Notes under the pieces: model-generated | What the model saw: the letters and a program-made list of their open reading frames with translations, nothing else | What the model was told of the DNA's origin: nothing | Databases searched by the model: none | Source of the DNA: Dinochytrium kinnereticum | Taxonomy: Eukaryota; Chytridiomycota; Chytridiomycetes; Chytridiales; Chytridiaceae | Reading direction: 5' to 3' | Length of the DNA stretch: 45,939 nucleotides | Assembly (NCBI GenBank): GCA_027604005.1 | Contig: JADGJT010000176.1 | Location: 1 to 45,939 of the forward strand | Part shown: positions 10,834-21,370 of the stretch, piece after piece | Numbering within the stretch: position 1 is the stretch's first letter | Layout: each line of letters opens with the position of its first letter | Made by a program: the position numbers and the translations under genes

Positions 10834-13316
10834 ATGAGCTTAAGACGATCCCTGTTCTCAAGGCGCTCTGTGTCGACGCCATCAATACAGGCTCAGCAGC
10901 AGCAGCAGCAATCCCGTCCTCAAGCTCTATCTGCACTTGATCTTGTCGAAGAGCAACGTAGCCTTAACCGCCTTCTTTCGGCCAAGCAAGACAAGAAACC
11001 ACCAAAGGTTGAAGTTCACGTCAACCCAAAGTTTGTGGAGGTGTTGCATGCGGGAGAGGGTATCACACCCTTCTTCGCAAGGGACCTGCAAACGAATCAT
11101 CCAACGTCACGAGCCACTTTGGAAGGCACCGTCCGCTTTTTTACTGGAGAGTCATTGCCCATTTCATTTGTAGCAGTTTATCTTGTTGGGACTGTTTCAT
11201 TCGACACACAGCCTCTTCTATCTGGCACAGACTCTGATGATTCTTCCCTAAGAGCCTGGAAGGAATCTTTTGAGCAAAATGGGCGGATAGTGCCTTCCAC
11301 CCTTAATCACACATTCTACGCATCTGATCCAACTGTTTTGTGGCCTGTAAACGCTCATGGAAAAGTTCTCACATCAAAGCAGACCGCGGTTCCCCTGAAG
11401 ACCATTCTGGATTTCAAGCTTCATTTGCCTTGGTCTCACGTCGCCCCATCATTGGATCTGCCAGGATCAGGCTCTATATCATGGTCGGTTGTAGCTTGTG
11501 TCGCCCTCCGGTCCCCTTCACGCCCGACTCCTTCTTCATCTTCGAGCCTCCTGCAGTTTCCTTCTTCTCCTAAATCGGATGGTGATGACGGAAGCCCGAA
11601 GGTACGCTTCAAGGATGAAGACAATCTGGAGGCCCCCCCACTTCCTTCCAAAAAGAAGGGTAAACTATTCTCGATCTTGAGCGGGAAGTCTTCGGGAGAA
11701 AAAAAGGTTATTGAAGGCGGGGCGGAGCTTACTGCTTTTGACGAAACTTCACGGGACTCCCCGACTCCTGACGGCGATGAAGAACGATCATCATACCCAA
11801 CATTAACGCACAAGACGTCCGAGCTGTCTCTCCTCGGAAGTGGGAATCCAGACAGGATGGAATCAACCGAGGCCCCTCGCAGGCCAGTTGATAGACAGAG
11901 CGCAACTTCACCCACACAGATTTCAACTATTGCCGCTGCTGCAACTGCTTCTCCTGACCTTCCAGCCCCTGCCTCATTGGCTATCGAAGCCCTAGGAATC
12001 CCGTCGATGGACGCCATCCTCCGTAAGATGAATGGTGTCGTTCCAGACGCCCAGCTAGCTTCAAAGCGGGTTCAGGTGCGTTATACAAGCCCTCTTCTTG
12101 AGCTGGATAGCAAAGTTCTTGTAGGGAAGAACAAAGTGTCTTCAAAGTCAACACGGAAGCATGGAGTGAAGGCGGGTGCAGTAATTTGCCGTGTGCTTCT
12201 GCCCGACCGTTTGGTTATGGGGTTAAGGGCAAATTTAGAGGTTAATGTTGAAGTTGTGGATAAGGAGGCTATTGGAAGCATTAGAGCGATTTCTGTGGCT
12301 TTGATAACTTCTGAGAAGTTCAAGTATGAGACTTTTGTTTACCTTTTGAGCGCTCAGCCCTCTTTCTTTCTTTTTTTTTGATTCCATCGTTCCTTGCCAT
12401 ATCTATTGACTTAAACATTTTCGTTTGCCTTTCTCTCCAACTATTTTCATACTATTTAATGTTTCAATATTTGTTCGCAAACTATATTAACTTATGTATT
12501 ATCATTAGCATGGACGCCATACCTCTTGGAACCCTTCATACTACCGACCTTTCTTCGCCTACGTCATTACCCATAGACTCACAAATGCTACCATCATCTT
12601 TAAGCAACGCCTACTCCACCTACCAATCCACGCGCGCCAAGATCATCACAAAGGCATCCCCAGGATTTGTTAAATTCAACTCGGCCGCAAATGCTGACTC
12701 GGGAGAGGACAAAAAAAATGCTACGATGGTTTTGAATGTCCCACGATGTTATAGTGACATCGGAGGGACTTCACAAAGGAGGAGAAGGAATGGGAAGGAG
12801 GAAAGCCATTCTTCCGTTGATATTTTGGATAATGAGGATGATGCGTCAGGCGTTATTCATGGCCCTTCTGTGAGGTTGCCATACCTTGAGGTTTGTGCTT
12901 TTCTGAAGTGTCCAAACTCTCCTCTTATTCTTTTGCTGAGTAGTTGGTTTTCGGTTTGCTTGGTTTGCACCGTATTTTATTGGATAATCCTCTACTTAAC
13001 TTCTCTCTATGCCTCCAAACCTAACACTCGTCAAAACTAACACACTGTTTAGATCCGCCACCATCTCCGCATCGACATCTACCATGAGCTCGCGCCATCA
13101 GTCATCACGGAATCCTCAACCAAATCAGTGCCCGAAGAAGAAGACACCACGGAAGACCCATTCTCGGATAACTATAGAACGGATGCTGGAGAGGATACTA
13201 TGTCTCCGCAGGTTTCCGGTGATGGACAAAAAAGGAGAAAAAGGAGGTTGGGAAAACTCACTGTTTACTTGTCGGTTGGCGTCGTTCATCCTTCACGGTC
13301 TGGAGTGGAGGCTTAG
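10834..13316 (+). CDS. Arrestin-like (alpha-arrestin/ART-type) trafficking adaptor
   Basis: Probably an alpha-arrestin, the adaptors that link membrane proteins to ubiquitin ligases and endocytosis. Exons 10834-12323, 12509-12890 and 13053-13316 give 711 residues. After a basic, Gln-rich start, residues about 90-240 look like an arrestin N-domain: GTVRFFTGESLPISFVAVYL, then FKLHLPW and GSISWSVVACVAL. A Ser/Pro-rich insert with acidic patches covers about 240-400. Residues about 420-711 resemble an arrestin C-domain, ending RHHLRIDIYHE and LGKLTVYLSVGVVHP. No clear PPxY motif was found. The family call rests on beta-strand pattern rather than a catalytic motif; a Rim8/PalF-like protein is one alternative. 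The final intron uses donor GTTTGT. Confidence 0.6.
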
Positions 13317-14826
13317 ATTTTCATATCATACAGTTGTTTGTTTTTTTTTGTTGTTGTTTTTTTTCATTGATTTATTTTATTTTTATTTTACTTTCTTATC
13401 TTCAATTGGGAACTAAAAGCTGGACTTTTACGTTGCCTTTCCCTTATCTATAGATATTTTGCTCTTCACGTGATGTTTTTTAGTTGCCATTAGTTAGATC
13501 TTAAGGTTCCCTAGCTATCACCTGTCATATTTTCTTGCCCCTATTGCCCCCACACTCCTGTCCACCTCCGCCAAACACAGCATAAGCTCAGTTCAGCTCA
13601 GCATTCATTGAAATTGGAAGAAATATTATCAATGCCACATCTAGCCTGATGAATATATTATTCAATAAGATTTTACGAAATATATTTCAATGTAGTTCTA
13701 ACTACTTAGATAATCTCTGTAAAATATTGAGACTATTGAAATATTTCACAGTTCGGCACGTAAAATTCATGCAATGTCACTTATCTACTTAACTTCAGCG
13801 GGGCTTTGGATGGAATGTATAAACAGATATTTACCACAAAAGAGGCAATGTGGTTGATATTCCTCTATCTTAAGAAAAGCCACCACTGAATGCAGTAATG
13901 GAAGCAAAGAAGAAAAATATAAAAAAAGAAAAAAAAAGAAGCCAAGCGATGAGCCTGTATTTTTTTGTTTTTGGCTTTCTTTGTTTTTTTTTTGGATGCA
14001 AGACTTGGACAAGTTGCGTCGTTCGTTATATCTCAAAGCCCCAAAAGACATATCCATAATGTGTGAGGTGCACTGCGAGAGGTGGGTCTTCGCGTAGTTT
14101 GCGCCGACGCAACACTTCCCGTTCACTAGCAAGTGATGATGAAGTAGGCACGGAAATGGTGTGCTGGCAAATAAATACTTTGACCACAAAGATATCTAGC
14201 AATAATGTAGGCGTATTCGATAAATTGCTGAATCTTACATAGATGAGTAGACCGCAGGATAGCTAATCATAGAAAAGTATATTTGGTAATACTAATCTTA
14301 ACTGAGTCTTTCATAGAAAGCAGAATTTAAAGTAAGTAAACCTGAAGTTATCATCTTTTTTATCTTTCTTCCTCCTTCTCTTCCCGTTTTCCTCCCAACA
14401 ATTATGTACATGTCCTTTCACACGCCAAAACCGCGATGAAAGGAGGAAACCAAGGTAACAGATAACCAGCGTCCTGAGGGAAAAAAAAAAAAGCGGAGCG
14501 GGTAAAAAATTTAAAGAGCCTGCAAAGTATGAAAACAGAAATACACGACAAAACATTGCACCCCCATATAATTTAAACAGACATCATTATAAGCAAAGCA
14601 GGAAATAAAATAAACAATAAAACAGAGGAAACAATACAAACAGGGAGAGCTACACAAGCAACCAAAAAATTGAAGAAATACTAATCTTCAAACCTCCTCA
14701 GACCAGGGGAAATGAAAAAGAATGCCATCACAAAACCTACTCTTTCTTCTCATTCCAAGAACCAATCTACAATCCACCCACTCCTATATTTTTGCGCTCC
14801 CTTTATCCTAAACCCAAGCGGCCCAA
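13317..14826. other. AT-rich convergent intergenic region
   Basis: About 1.5 kb between the ends of the arrestin-like gene (+) and the coiled-coil gene (-). It is strongly AT-rich, with T-runs near 13340-13390 and A-runs near 13920-13940 and 14480-14492. Short near-repeats of GAAATAT/ATATTTC occur at 13620-13750. Open frames on both strands, such as 13785-14189 minus, look random. No tRNA or other RNA gene is seen. Confidence 0.5.
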
Positions 14827-17091
14827 TTACTTTGCATGCGACCTTTTCTTCCATTCCTCCATCCTTCCCGAAAACTTCTTTAAGAAAGGCCCAATAAGGT
14901 GAGGCGGAATAGCGCGCTTCAATTCTCCAGACGCAATTCTCACCCACGCTACGTCAAACTCCTCCTTCGACATACAACTTTGCATCCAGACTACGACATC
15001 ACGCTTAAGCTCAGCCTTCTCGACCTGGGTGGGCCATCTTTGCCAACCACGAAAGTGAAAGCTAAGGATGCTGTTGTAAACGAAATATTATCCCGATGCG
15101 TCGCGATAGGTTTCTAAATTAGCCATCCACATAACAAAACTGATATAATATAATAAACGCAAAAACTCTCCAACATACGATTGATAAGATTGTAGCACCG
15201 TCACAAATTGAGTCTTATTGCCTCGAGGGGACGAAGCCATATGGCTGAGAGTCGTCTTTACTTCTGAATCCAGATTCTCCACCATCGTCATCTCTGGCCT
15301 TGCTTTCTCTACTGGATTACTAGTGGGGTTCGGAGAGCCAATAAGCGAAGTGACCTCAGCAGTGGTGAAAGGGGATGGTACGGAAGTAACCGAAGCCATG
15401 TCAGGCAAAGCGGATCTAATTGATGTGGTAATGGATGGGGTCTTGATGGCACCTAAGTGGTATTTTTCTAATTAATAGGAATAATTAGACCCGAACTAAA
15501 TTCGACAAGAGGAAAAGACATTCAGCTTACTGGCGATATTTATAAAGGGATCAAGGGTCGAGGGTGCGGTGGATAAAAGTCTACATTGGCGAAGAAGAGA
15601 TTTAGAAAAAATATTCAGACGATCATATGCGGAAGCCAATAAAAGCTTTCGAATGTAATATCTTGAAACCGCTCTTAGAAGAAAGCAGAACGCTATCTAG
15701 GGAGAAAATGTAGTAAAGAAAATGAAGACCTACGGGGGTTTAACCACTGAAGGCGGCTCTACGCCCGTACTAGCGATACCAGCTCCCATTAATGATCCTT
15801 CAGCACTAATAGAAAGTGTCTTGTGAGGCGTAAGGGCACCAGTCCCAGACATCAAGCAAGAATCATATCTTAATCCACTCTCAGCAGCGACAGACGCACC
15901 CGCAGACGGCAAAACCGACGTTTGAATATGCTGGAATGAAGAGGAGCCAAGAGGGGTGCTTAAGGCGAAAGTGTTGTAACCATTGGGGTGACTGCCACCG
16001 TGTGCAGGTTGGTGATATGATTCGCCCACGAAAGTCCGTGCTCGTTTGGAGTGGTCGTCCGGCTCAACATCAGCCGAGCGCTTTAATCGTGGCTCCTCCG
16101 GCGTGATATCCTTCGAGAGAATTTCCGAAGTTTGGAGGAAAAGAGGTACATCGCCATACACAGCTTCGTTTTCCTCATGCAAACCTTTCCTGCCTTCAAG
16201 GAACGGGTCATGCTGGATGGCTTCCGTTGTGGAGGAGCTCGATGCCGTATCTTTAGGATCATTTCGTTTCCTCCTCACACGTTGCTTTTCCCATGCCTCC
16301 CGATGCGTTTCCTTCGGCGCCGGGTCATCAAGGGTGATACTTCTGAAAGCTCCAGATTCCATCCACTTCCTCACACATCCAATGTAATGACTCGTGAGAT
16401 AAAAAGGGACGCATACCTTTGCAACTTTCCCGTTTGGTAGTGGTTGCAAGGTCGCATCCAACCCTGTCTCTTTTTTGATATAATCAGCTGTCATGGTTTC
16501 CAAGAGCTCCTTATCCTTTTGCTTCATAGCACTCAAAACGCCAGGAAGGTTCGTTTTGAAAACCATAGGCCATGGAATGAGCCTGGTCGGACTATACTCT
16601 TCGGGCGGGGTGTGGACCTTGCTTGGTGGTGTCGATGGAGCTGGTGACAGGATGCGTTCGTTCTCTGGAGTATCTGTGGCACTTTCATTCCTGGCAAGAG
16701 TTCTGTCCAGTGAAGAAGAATCGGAGGGTTGGTGTGGTTGGTGTGGTTGCTCTTGGGGGATAGGGGTTGGGCCAGGTTCTATTGGTAATGAATGCTCCAC
16801 CTTTTCCCGATGAGGCAGCTCATGGGCTCCCGATGATTCTAACGATGAATTTGTGGATTCTTCATGCAGCTTGACTACAGTGGCGGGAGAAGGGGACGCA
16901 TTCCTCATCAAAACATCCGTCATTTCAGCAATCTTCCGGCTCATGTCCAGCATCGAATTCTCCAGCTGCGAAACCCTCACTTCAAGCCTCTGGTTCCGTG
17001 CTTCCGCATCTCGTCGAGCCTCTCCTTCTAATCTTATGTGATTTTGTAACGTAGGAAGGAGCTGAAGCAGCTCAGCAAGACTTGGCTCCAT
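14827..17091 (-). CDS. Coiled-coil protein with two uncharacterised conserved-looking blocks
   Basis: Not recognised. Four exons (17091-15734, 15580-15531, 15452-15179, 15061-14827) join in frame to 638 residues; the second is only 50 nt. Residues about 18-68 form a probable coiled coil with heptads through RLEVRVSQLENSMLDMSRKI. Then come a Pro/Ser-rich linker, a compact block at about 165-285 starting RLIPWPMVFKTNLPGVLSAM and including VCVPFYLTSHYIGCVRKWM, a basic stretch (KQRVRRKRN) and another disordered region. The C-terminal exon adds a Trp- and charge-rich block (HFRGWQRWPTQVEKAELKRD to KRAIPPHLIGPFLKKF). The basic cluster and coiled coil could suit a nuclear regulator, but no known DNA-binding domain is visible. 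The exon 3/4 junction was chosen because the nearer acceptor leads to a stop. Confidence 0.6.
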
Positions 17092-18099
17092 TCAAATGAC
17101 GGATCAACCTGTGGGTATTTATATTTTCTTGCAACAAAAAAAATAAAATAAAATAAAGGAGAAAGGCATAGCCAAGCTTCTGTCGCTGTTCGTGCACGCG
17201 GGGTCGAACATCCTTATGCCTGCGCTCAACAGCAGTCGCCGGAGCACCCCAGCACGCACTATGTCTCTGAGCACGTCCACCACGCACATGTGGGGCATGA
17301 TCCCGCACGTTAAGCTTTTCTTCAGTTTTGTGCCAGCGTTAGCAGTATCCGCTGCGCGCCTGTTAATAGCCAATAAGATTAGCGTCGCATCAATAAACTC
17401 CCATTTCCTGCAGCTGCTCCCGCCGAACAACACCAATGAAGGAACACGAGCTTGTACCTGATTCAACCTCGTTATCCTAGCCAAATACTTGTAAATGAAT
17501 GGGTGAAAAGGTCAGGGCCCCAATCAGAGTGTGATCTTCCGGCTTTTGAAAGACAATAGACCACACTTTGCAATTGAAGCTGACGGCACCGCGAATGCAA
17601 GATGCAATTGCAACAAAGACTTCCATACCATCGTTTCTCGTGCCAAATGTCCTGATAACAAATCAGAATTCGAGGAAACGAGCAGACCTTGAAGAACAAT
17701 CGACCCAAAAGAAGGGCAGTAGTTCTTTCTCCTTTCTCTAAGTGATATTATTGTGAGTCGATCCTGCTTGAGGGCCAAGTGGAGGGAGAGGGTGTCTATT
17801 CTGTTATTTCTATCGCTGTTGCTGTTTTTACGACGGGTGCTCGTTTCATCTCATCCATCAAAGCCTGTATCTTGCTCGCGTTATTGGCATAAGCTGTCAG
17901 TGGAAGAGGTTTCAGGACGTTGGAGAAAGGACGTGAACAAACTGGAAGTGAAGGAAGGACGCTAGGATTTCATCTCAATCTTCCAACATCTATCAATCCT
18001 GCCGCAAGCCAGTTTTTCTTGCTTGGAACACTGTAGAAAAAAAGGAGGAGGGGGAAGACAACGTTTTCCCCCATCACTTCACGATAAACTGACCTAGCC
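17092..18099. other. Divergent intergenic region with uncertain open frames
   Basis: About 1 kb separates two divergent genes. Part of it (17190-17460) is unusually GC-rich for intergenic DNA here and is open on both strands (17192-17461 plus, 17119-17484 minus). Another minus frame, roughly 17640-17480, reads through a short hydrophobic stretch to a stop. None has a recognisable domain or a convincing start. A small unannotated gene is possible but not supported. Confidence 0.35.
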
Positions 18100-20541
18100 A
18101 TGGATCCACCCCTTCATGCGCCTCAGAACGACGCCGCAGTATACGGTCCACCACGCTCAAGACGTGAATCAATGGACACAAAGCGACCCCTCACTCCAAA
18201 AACAGCAGAACTCGCCACCTCCTCACGAAGCCGCCAAGCATCTATGAAGCCTATCATTGCTCCATCTCCTCTGAGCCTACCCCCGACAACAACACCGATC
18301 TCGGATTCTAAAGCCGCTGGCCGGCCACAGGATTCTGGGATCGTCACGTCACCAGAAGTTGACCCTTCACAGCCGCGGAGTGCGTCACCTTTGCCTCCTG
18401 TTAGGGCGAAAACTCCTGTCTCGGCTGCAGTGCTAAAGGAAGGAAGCGGGGGAAGCGGGTCTACCACACCGAGGCGATCAAGGACAGGGTCGGCGAATGT
18501 TAATAAGCTTTTAAAATCGTCGTCGAATCGGGGGTCAAATTCTGGTTTGCTGGCTGGTCAGGATGGAGTGAATGCTCCAGGTGTTCCAGCAGCGGTGCTT
18601 ATGGAAACTCCTGGAATGATGTTGCAAAAGGAGTTAGAGGTGTTGCAGGCTATCACACAGAAGCTCAAATCGCCGAGCTCAAACTCTATATCAAAGATGG
18701 CAGCAGAGGAGAAGATGAAGGATTCAGAGGATCAATGTATATCTGTTGCCCCTTCCGATCATGCTGGGGGTAAACCGTCACCAGGAATCGCGGACACTCG
18801 AGTCGGGGCACCTCTCCCGCCCATCCAATCAGCACAATCAACCCAGCAGCCCCAGCCTCACCAAAAGCAACCTCAAACCAACCCAATGTTTGCCTCCCAC
18901 ATGATCAAAACACAGGAGATCGATGGTCTTCCTGACTTTCCAACAAGTCTCGCATCAACTCAAAATCACCCTAACCCGCCGTCAGGTATCCAGACAACAT
19001 GGGTAGCTTCATCGCATCAGCTGCCAACTTACGCGAGTCATCAACAGCAGCAGGCAGTAGATCTGCCGTTTTATGGGACGAGTCATGGTGAGGATAAGGA
19101 GCTAGAGAGTGGAGGAGTCATTAGCGGTGGGGTGATCAAGAAGCGTTCGATAAGGGGGGGAAGGAAAGGATCTCAGCCTTTAATAAGCCGAGGCGGTGGA
19201 GATAGCGGACATGGTTAGTACTTGTCATTTCTGCAAGTTCCAAAGTACTAACTGCTGTTTTATCAATGAAACTATAGACAAGTTGAAAATCTCTCATCCT
19301 CCAGAACCTGTTAAACAGACCGCCCCACCAGACGTGAAAACTCACCCACAACCCCCTACCGCCGAACGCCCACCGTCTAGCGCCCCGAGACCATCAAAAG
19401 CAGCGCCACAAACTGATCAAAACTTTTCCCGAAACTACAACCTTCTCGACTTTGACATTCGCGAACAAATAGGCAAAGGCGCGTTTGCCCGAGTTCATCT
19501 TGTGAGATTCCAACCACGCGGAGACAGTTCCCGGCTTCCAGCCAGTCAGATATGTCGAAGTGGCAACACTAAGATAACTTACGCGATGAAGTCGCTTCGA
19601 AAAGTCGACATTGTGGCAACTAAGCAGGTCAAGCATGTGATGAATGAAAAGACACTTTTGCAGAGTGTTCGACATCCATTCATTGTAAATCTGCTGGCTA
19701 CATTTCAGGATCCGAAGCATTTGTATTTGGTGATGGAGTACGTCCCTGGAGGGGATATGTTCACGCACTTGAAGAAGAATAGAAGGTTTCCGGAGATGGT
19801 GGCGAGATTTTATACTGCCGAGATTCTCTTAGCTCTAGAGTATATACATGCAAAAGATATTGTCTACCGAGATTTAAAACCTGAGGTATGTCTAAATCAC
19901 ATCACATTATGGACTTTTTTTTCATTTGCTAAAGTGGCCATCAATCGTTATTGCCATCACAGAACATTCTCGTTGGTGTGGATGGTCATATCAAGATTGC
20001 TGACTTTGGCTTCGCTAAGCGTTTAAAAGTGGACGAAAAGGCCATGACATTCTGCGGCACACCCGCCTATATGGCCCCCGAGATCATCCTAAAATACGGC
20101 TACTCCAAGTCCGTTGACTGGTGGTCCCTGGGCATAGTCTGCTACGAACTACAAGCTGGGTACAGCCCTTTTCAAGCTGACACGGCTCTCAAAATCTATG
20201 AGAACATTGTAGACGGAGAGATGAGATGGAGCAGTCAGATTGGGAACGTGTCAAAGGACCTTCTGAAGAGATTACTGGAGATGAGTCCTTCGAGGAGGTT
20301 GGGAAGCGGCCGTGGGGGCGCCAAGGAGATTAAGGACCATCCTTGGTTCAAGGGTCTGGATTGGAAGTCATTTGAGGCGAAAGAAGTTATGGCGCCTCAT
20401 TTACCGGTGATCACGGGGGAAGGGGACGTGAGTAACTTTGATGTTTACTCCGATGTCAGTTCCGTCATTTTGATGCAGAATGGAACCTTGGAGATTACCG
20501 ATAATGACTGCATCTACGATGATGTTTTCAAGGAGTTTTGA
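18100..20541 (+). CDS. cAMP-dependent protein kinase catalytic subunit (PKA, AGC family)
   Basis: Ser/Thr kinase that carries the cAMP signal. Exons 18100-19213, 19278-19885 and 19963-20541 give 766 residues. Residues 1-425 are Ser/Pro/Gln-rich and disordered. The kinase domain runs from about 427: glycine loop IGKGAFARVHL, ATP-binding lysine in YAMKSLRK (about 474), VYRDLKPENILV, IADFGFA, activation loop FCGTPAYMAPE with the PKA-type threonine, and VDWWSLGIVCYE. The AGC C-tail ends in FKEF, the hydrophobic motif typical of PKA. The YRD form of the catalytic loop is also PKA-like. The N-terminus is far longer than in animal PKA (about 40 residues) and holds basic-Ser sites such as RRES. The exon 2/3 junction falls inside DLKPEN. 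A PRKX- or Sch9-like AGC kinase is less likely. Confidence 0.88.
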
Positions 20542-21370
20542 GGGGTGAGGGGGTGATTTCTGTGTGGGGGATAGCGGTTGCTTCATTTAGCATTCCGCCT
20601 CTTTCTGGGAGATAGCACCTCCATTCTTGTCTATCCTCGTTGCAGCCAGCTTGGCTGTTAAATCATTTTTTGAAAGGATCCCACTCTTTATCGGACGAAT
20701 TCTCGGACATTGCACACAGTTTTTGTTCTGGTAGATTGTGCGACGCAGCCAGGAAGAGATCATCTGCAGAGGGACAAATCCAGGGCTTGCCAATAATAAT
20801 AATTAAGTCAGGGCACATTGGACGACGAAGCGATGGACGCACATCCACACATTCACACATTCACACATATACATAGGTACATGCACCAATAGCAAAGTGC
20901 TTCTTCCTCCTTGGGGATGGATGACATGACGACGGGGTGTGCGAGAAATCCCACGGAATATGCTTGCAATATATTCAGAGAGATGTTCCATTGTGTCATA
21001 CAGCAAATGCCTCCGGTTGATTGGTGGTTGCGTCAGTCGAACAGCCAGACAGACTTGGAAGGCGCCTAACTGCCCGACCTTGAAACAAGACGACAAACAA
21101 ACAAACCCTCTGAGCAGGAAGTATCGCTCGAGGTGCAAGAGGCCGTCATCCCCCTACATCCATCTGACAGGCATCCGCTTCACCCGTCTTCCTCTCATCC
21201 ATTCATCCGCGGCAGGCAGGGCAAGAGAAAGGCCCCAACCACCACAAAGCTCGTCCCAAAAAAAATATATATACATTACCTTCAAGAATATTTGCAGCGC
21301 TTCAAACAAATTTTTGAGCGTGGAGCAGGGCAGGCAGCGCAGGCAAGAAAGGCAACCTGAGGTGAAGCCA
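20542..21370. promoter_or_regulatory. Upstream region and probable 5' leader of the GATA factor gene
   Basis: About 830 bp between PKA and the GATA gene. Contains a short ACACATTC repeat at about 20842-20876 and an AT-rich element (AAAAAAATATATATAC) at about 21259-21275, some 95 nt before the chosen ATG. The GATA reading frame stays open upstream of that ATG to about 20939, so a longer N-terminus or non-AUG start cannot be excluded. Confidence 0.4.
20842..20876. repeat. ACACATTC-type microsatellite
   Basis: Tandem imperfect copies of CACACATT/CACACATA are visible directly in the sequence upstream of the GATA gene. No function is implied. Confidence 0.6.

Noticed and set aside
13785..14189. 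134-codon minus-strand open frame in AT-rich DNA
   Set aside because: It runs through poly-A/T tracts, has no domain and an Ile/Phe/Lys-biased translation expected from AT-rich sequence.
20939..21370. In-frame upstream extension of the GATA factor
   Set aside because: It has no good ATG start and a translation unlike the rest of the protein; more likely 5' leader.
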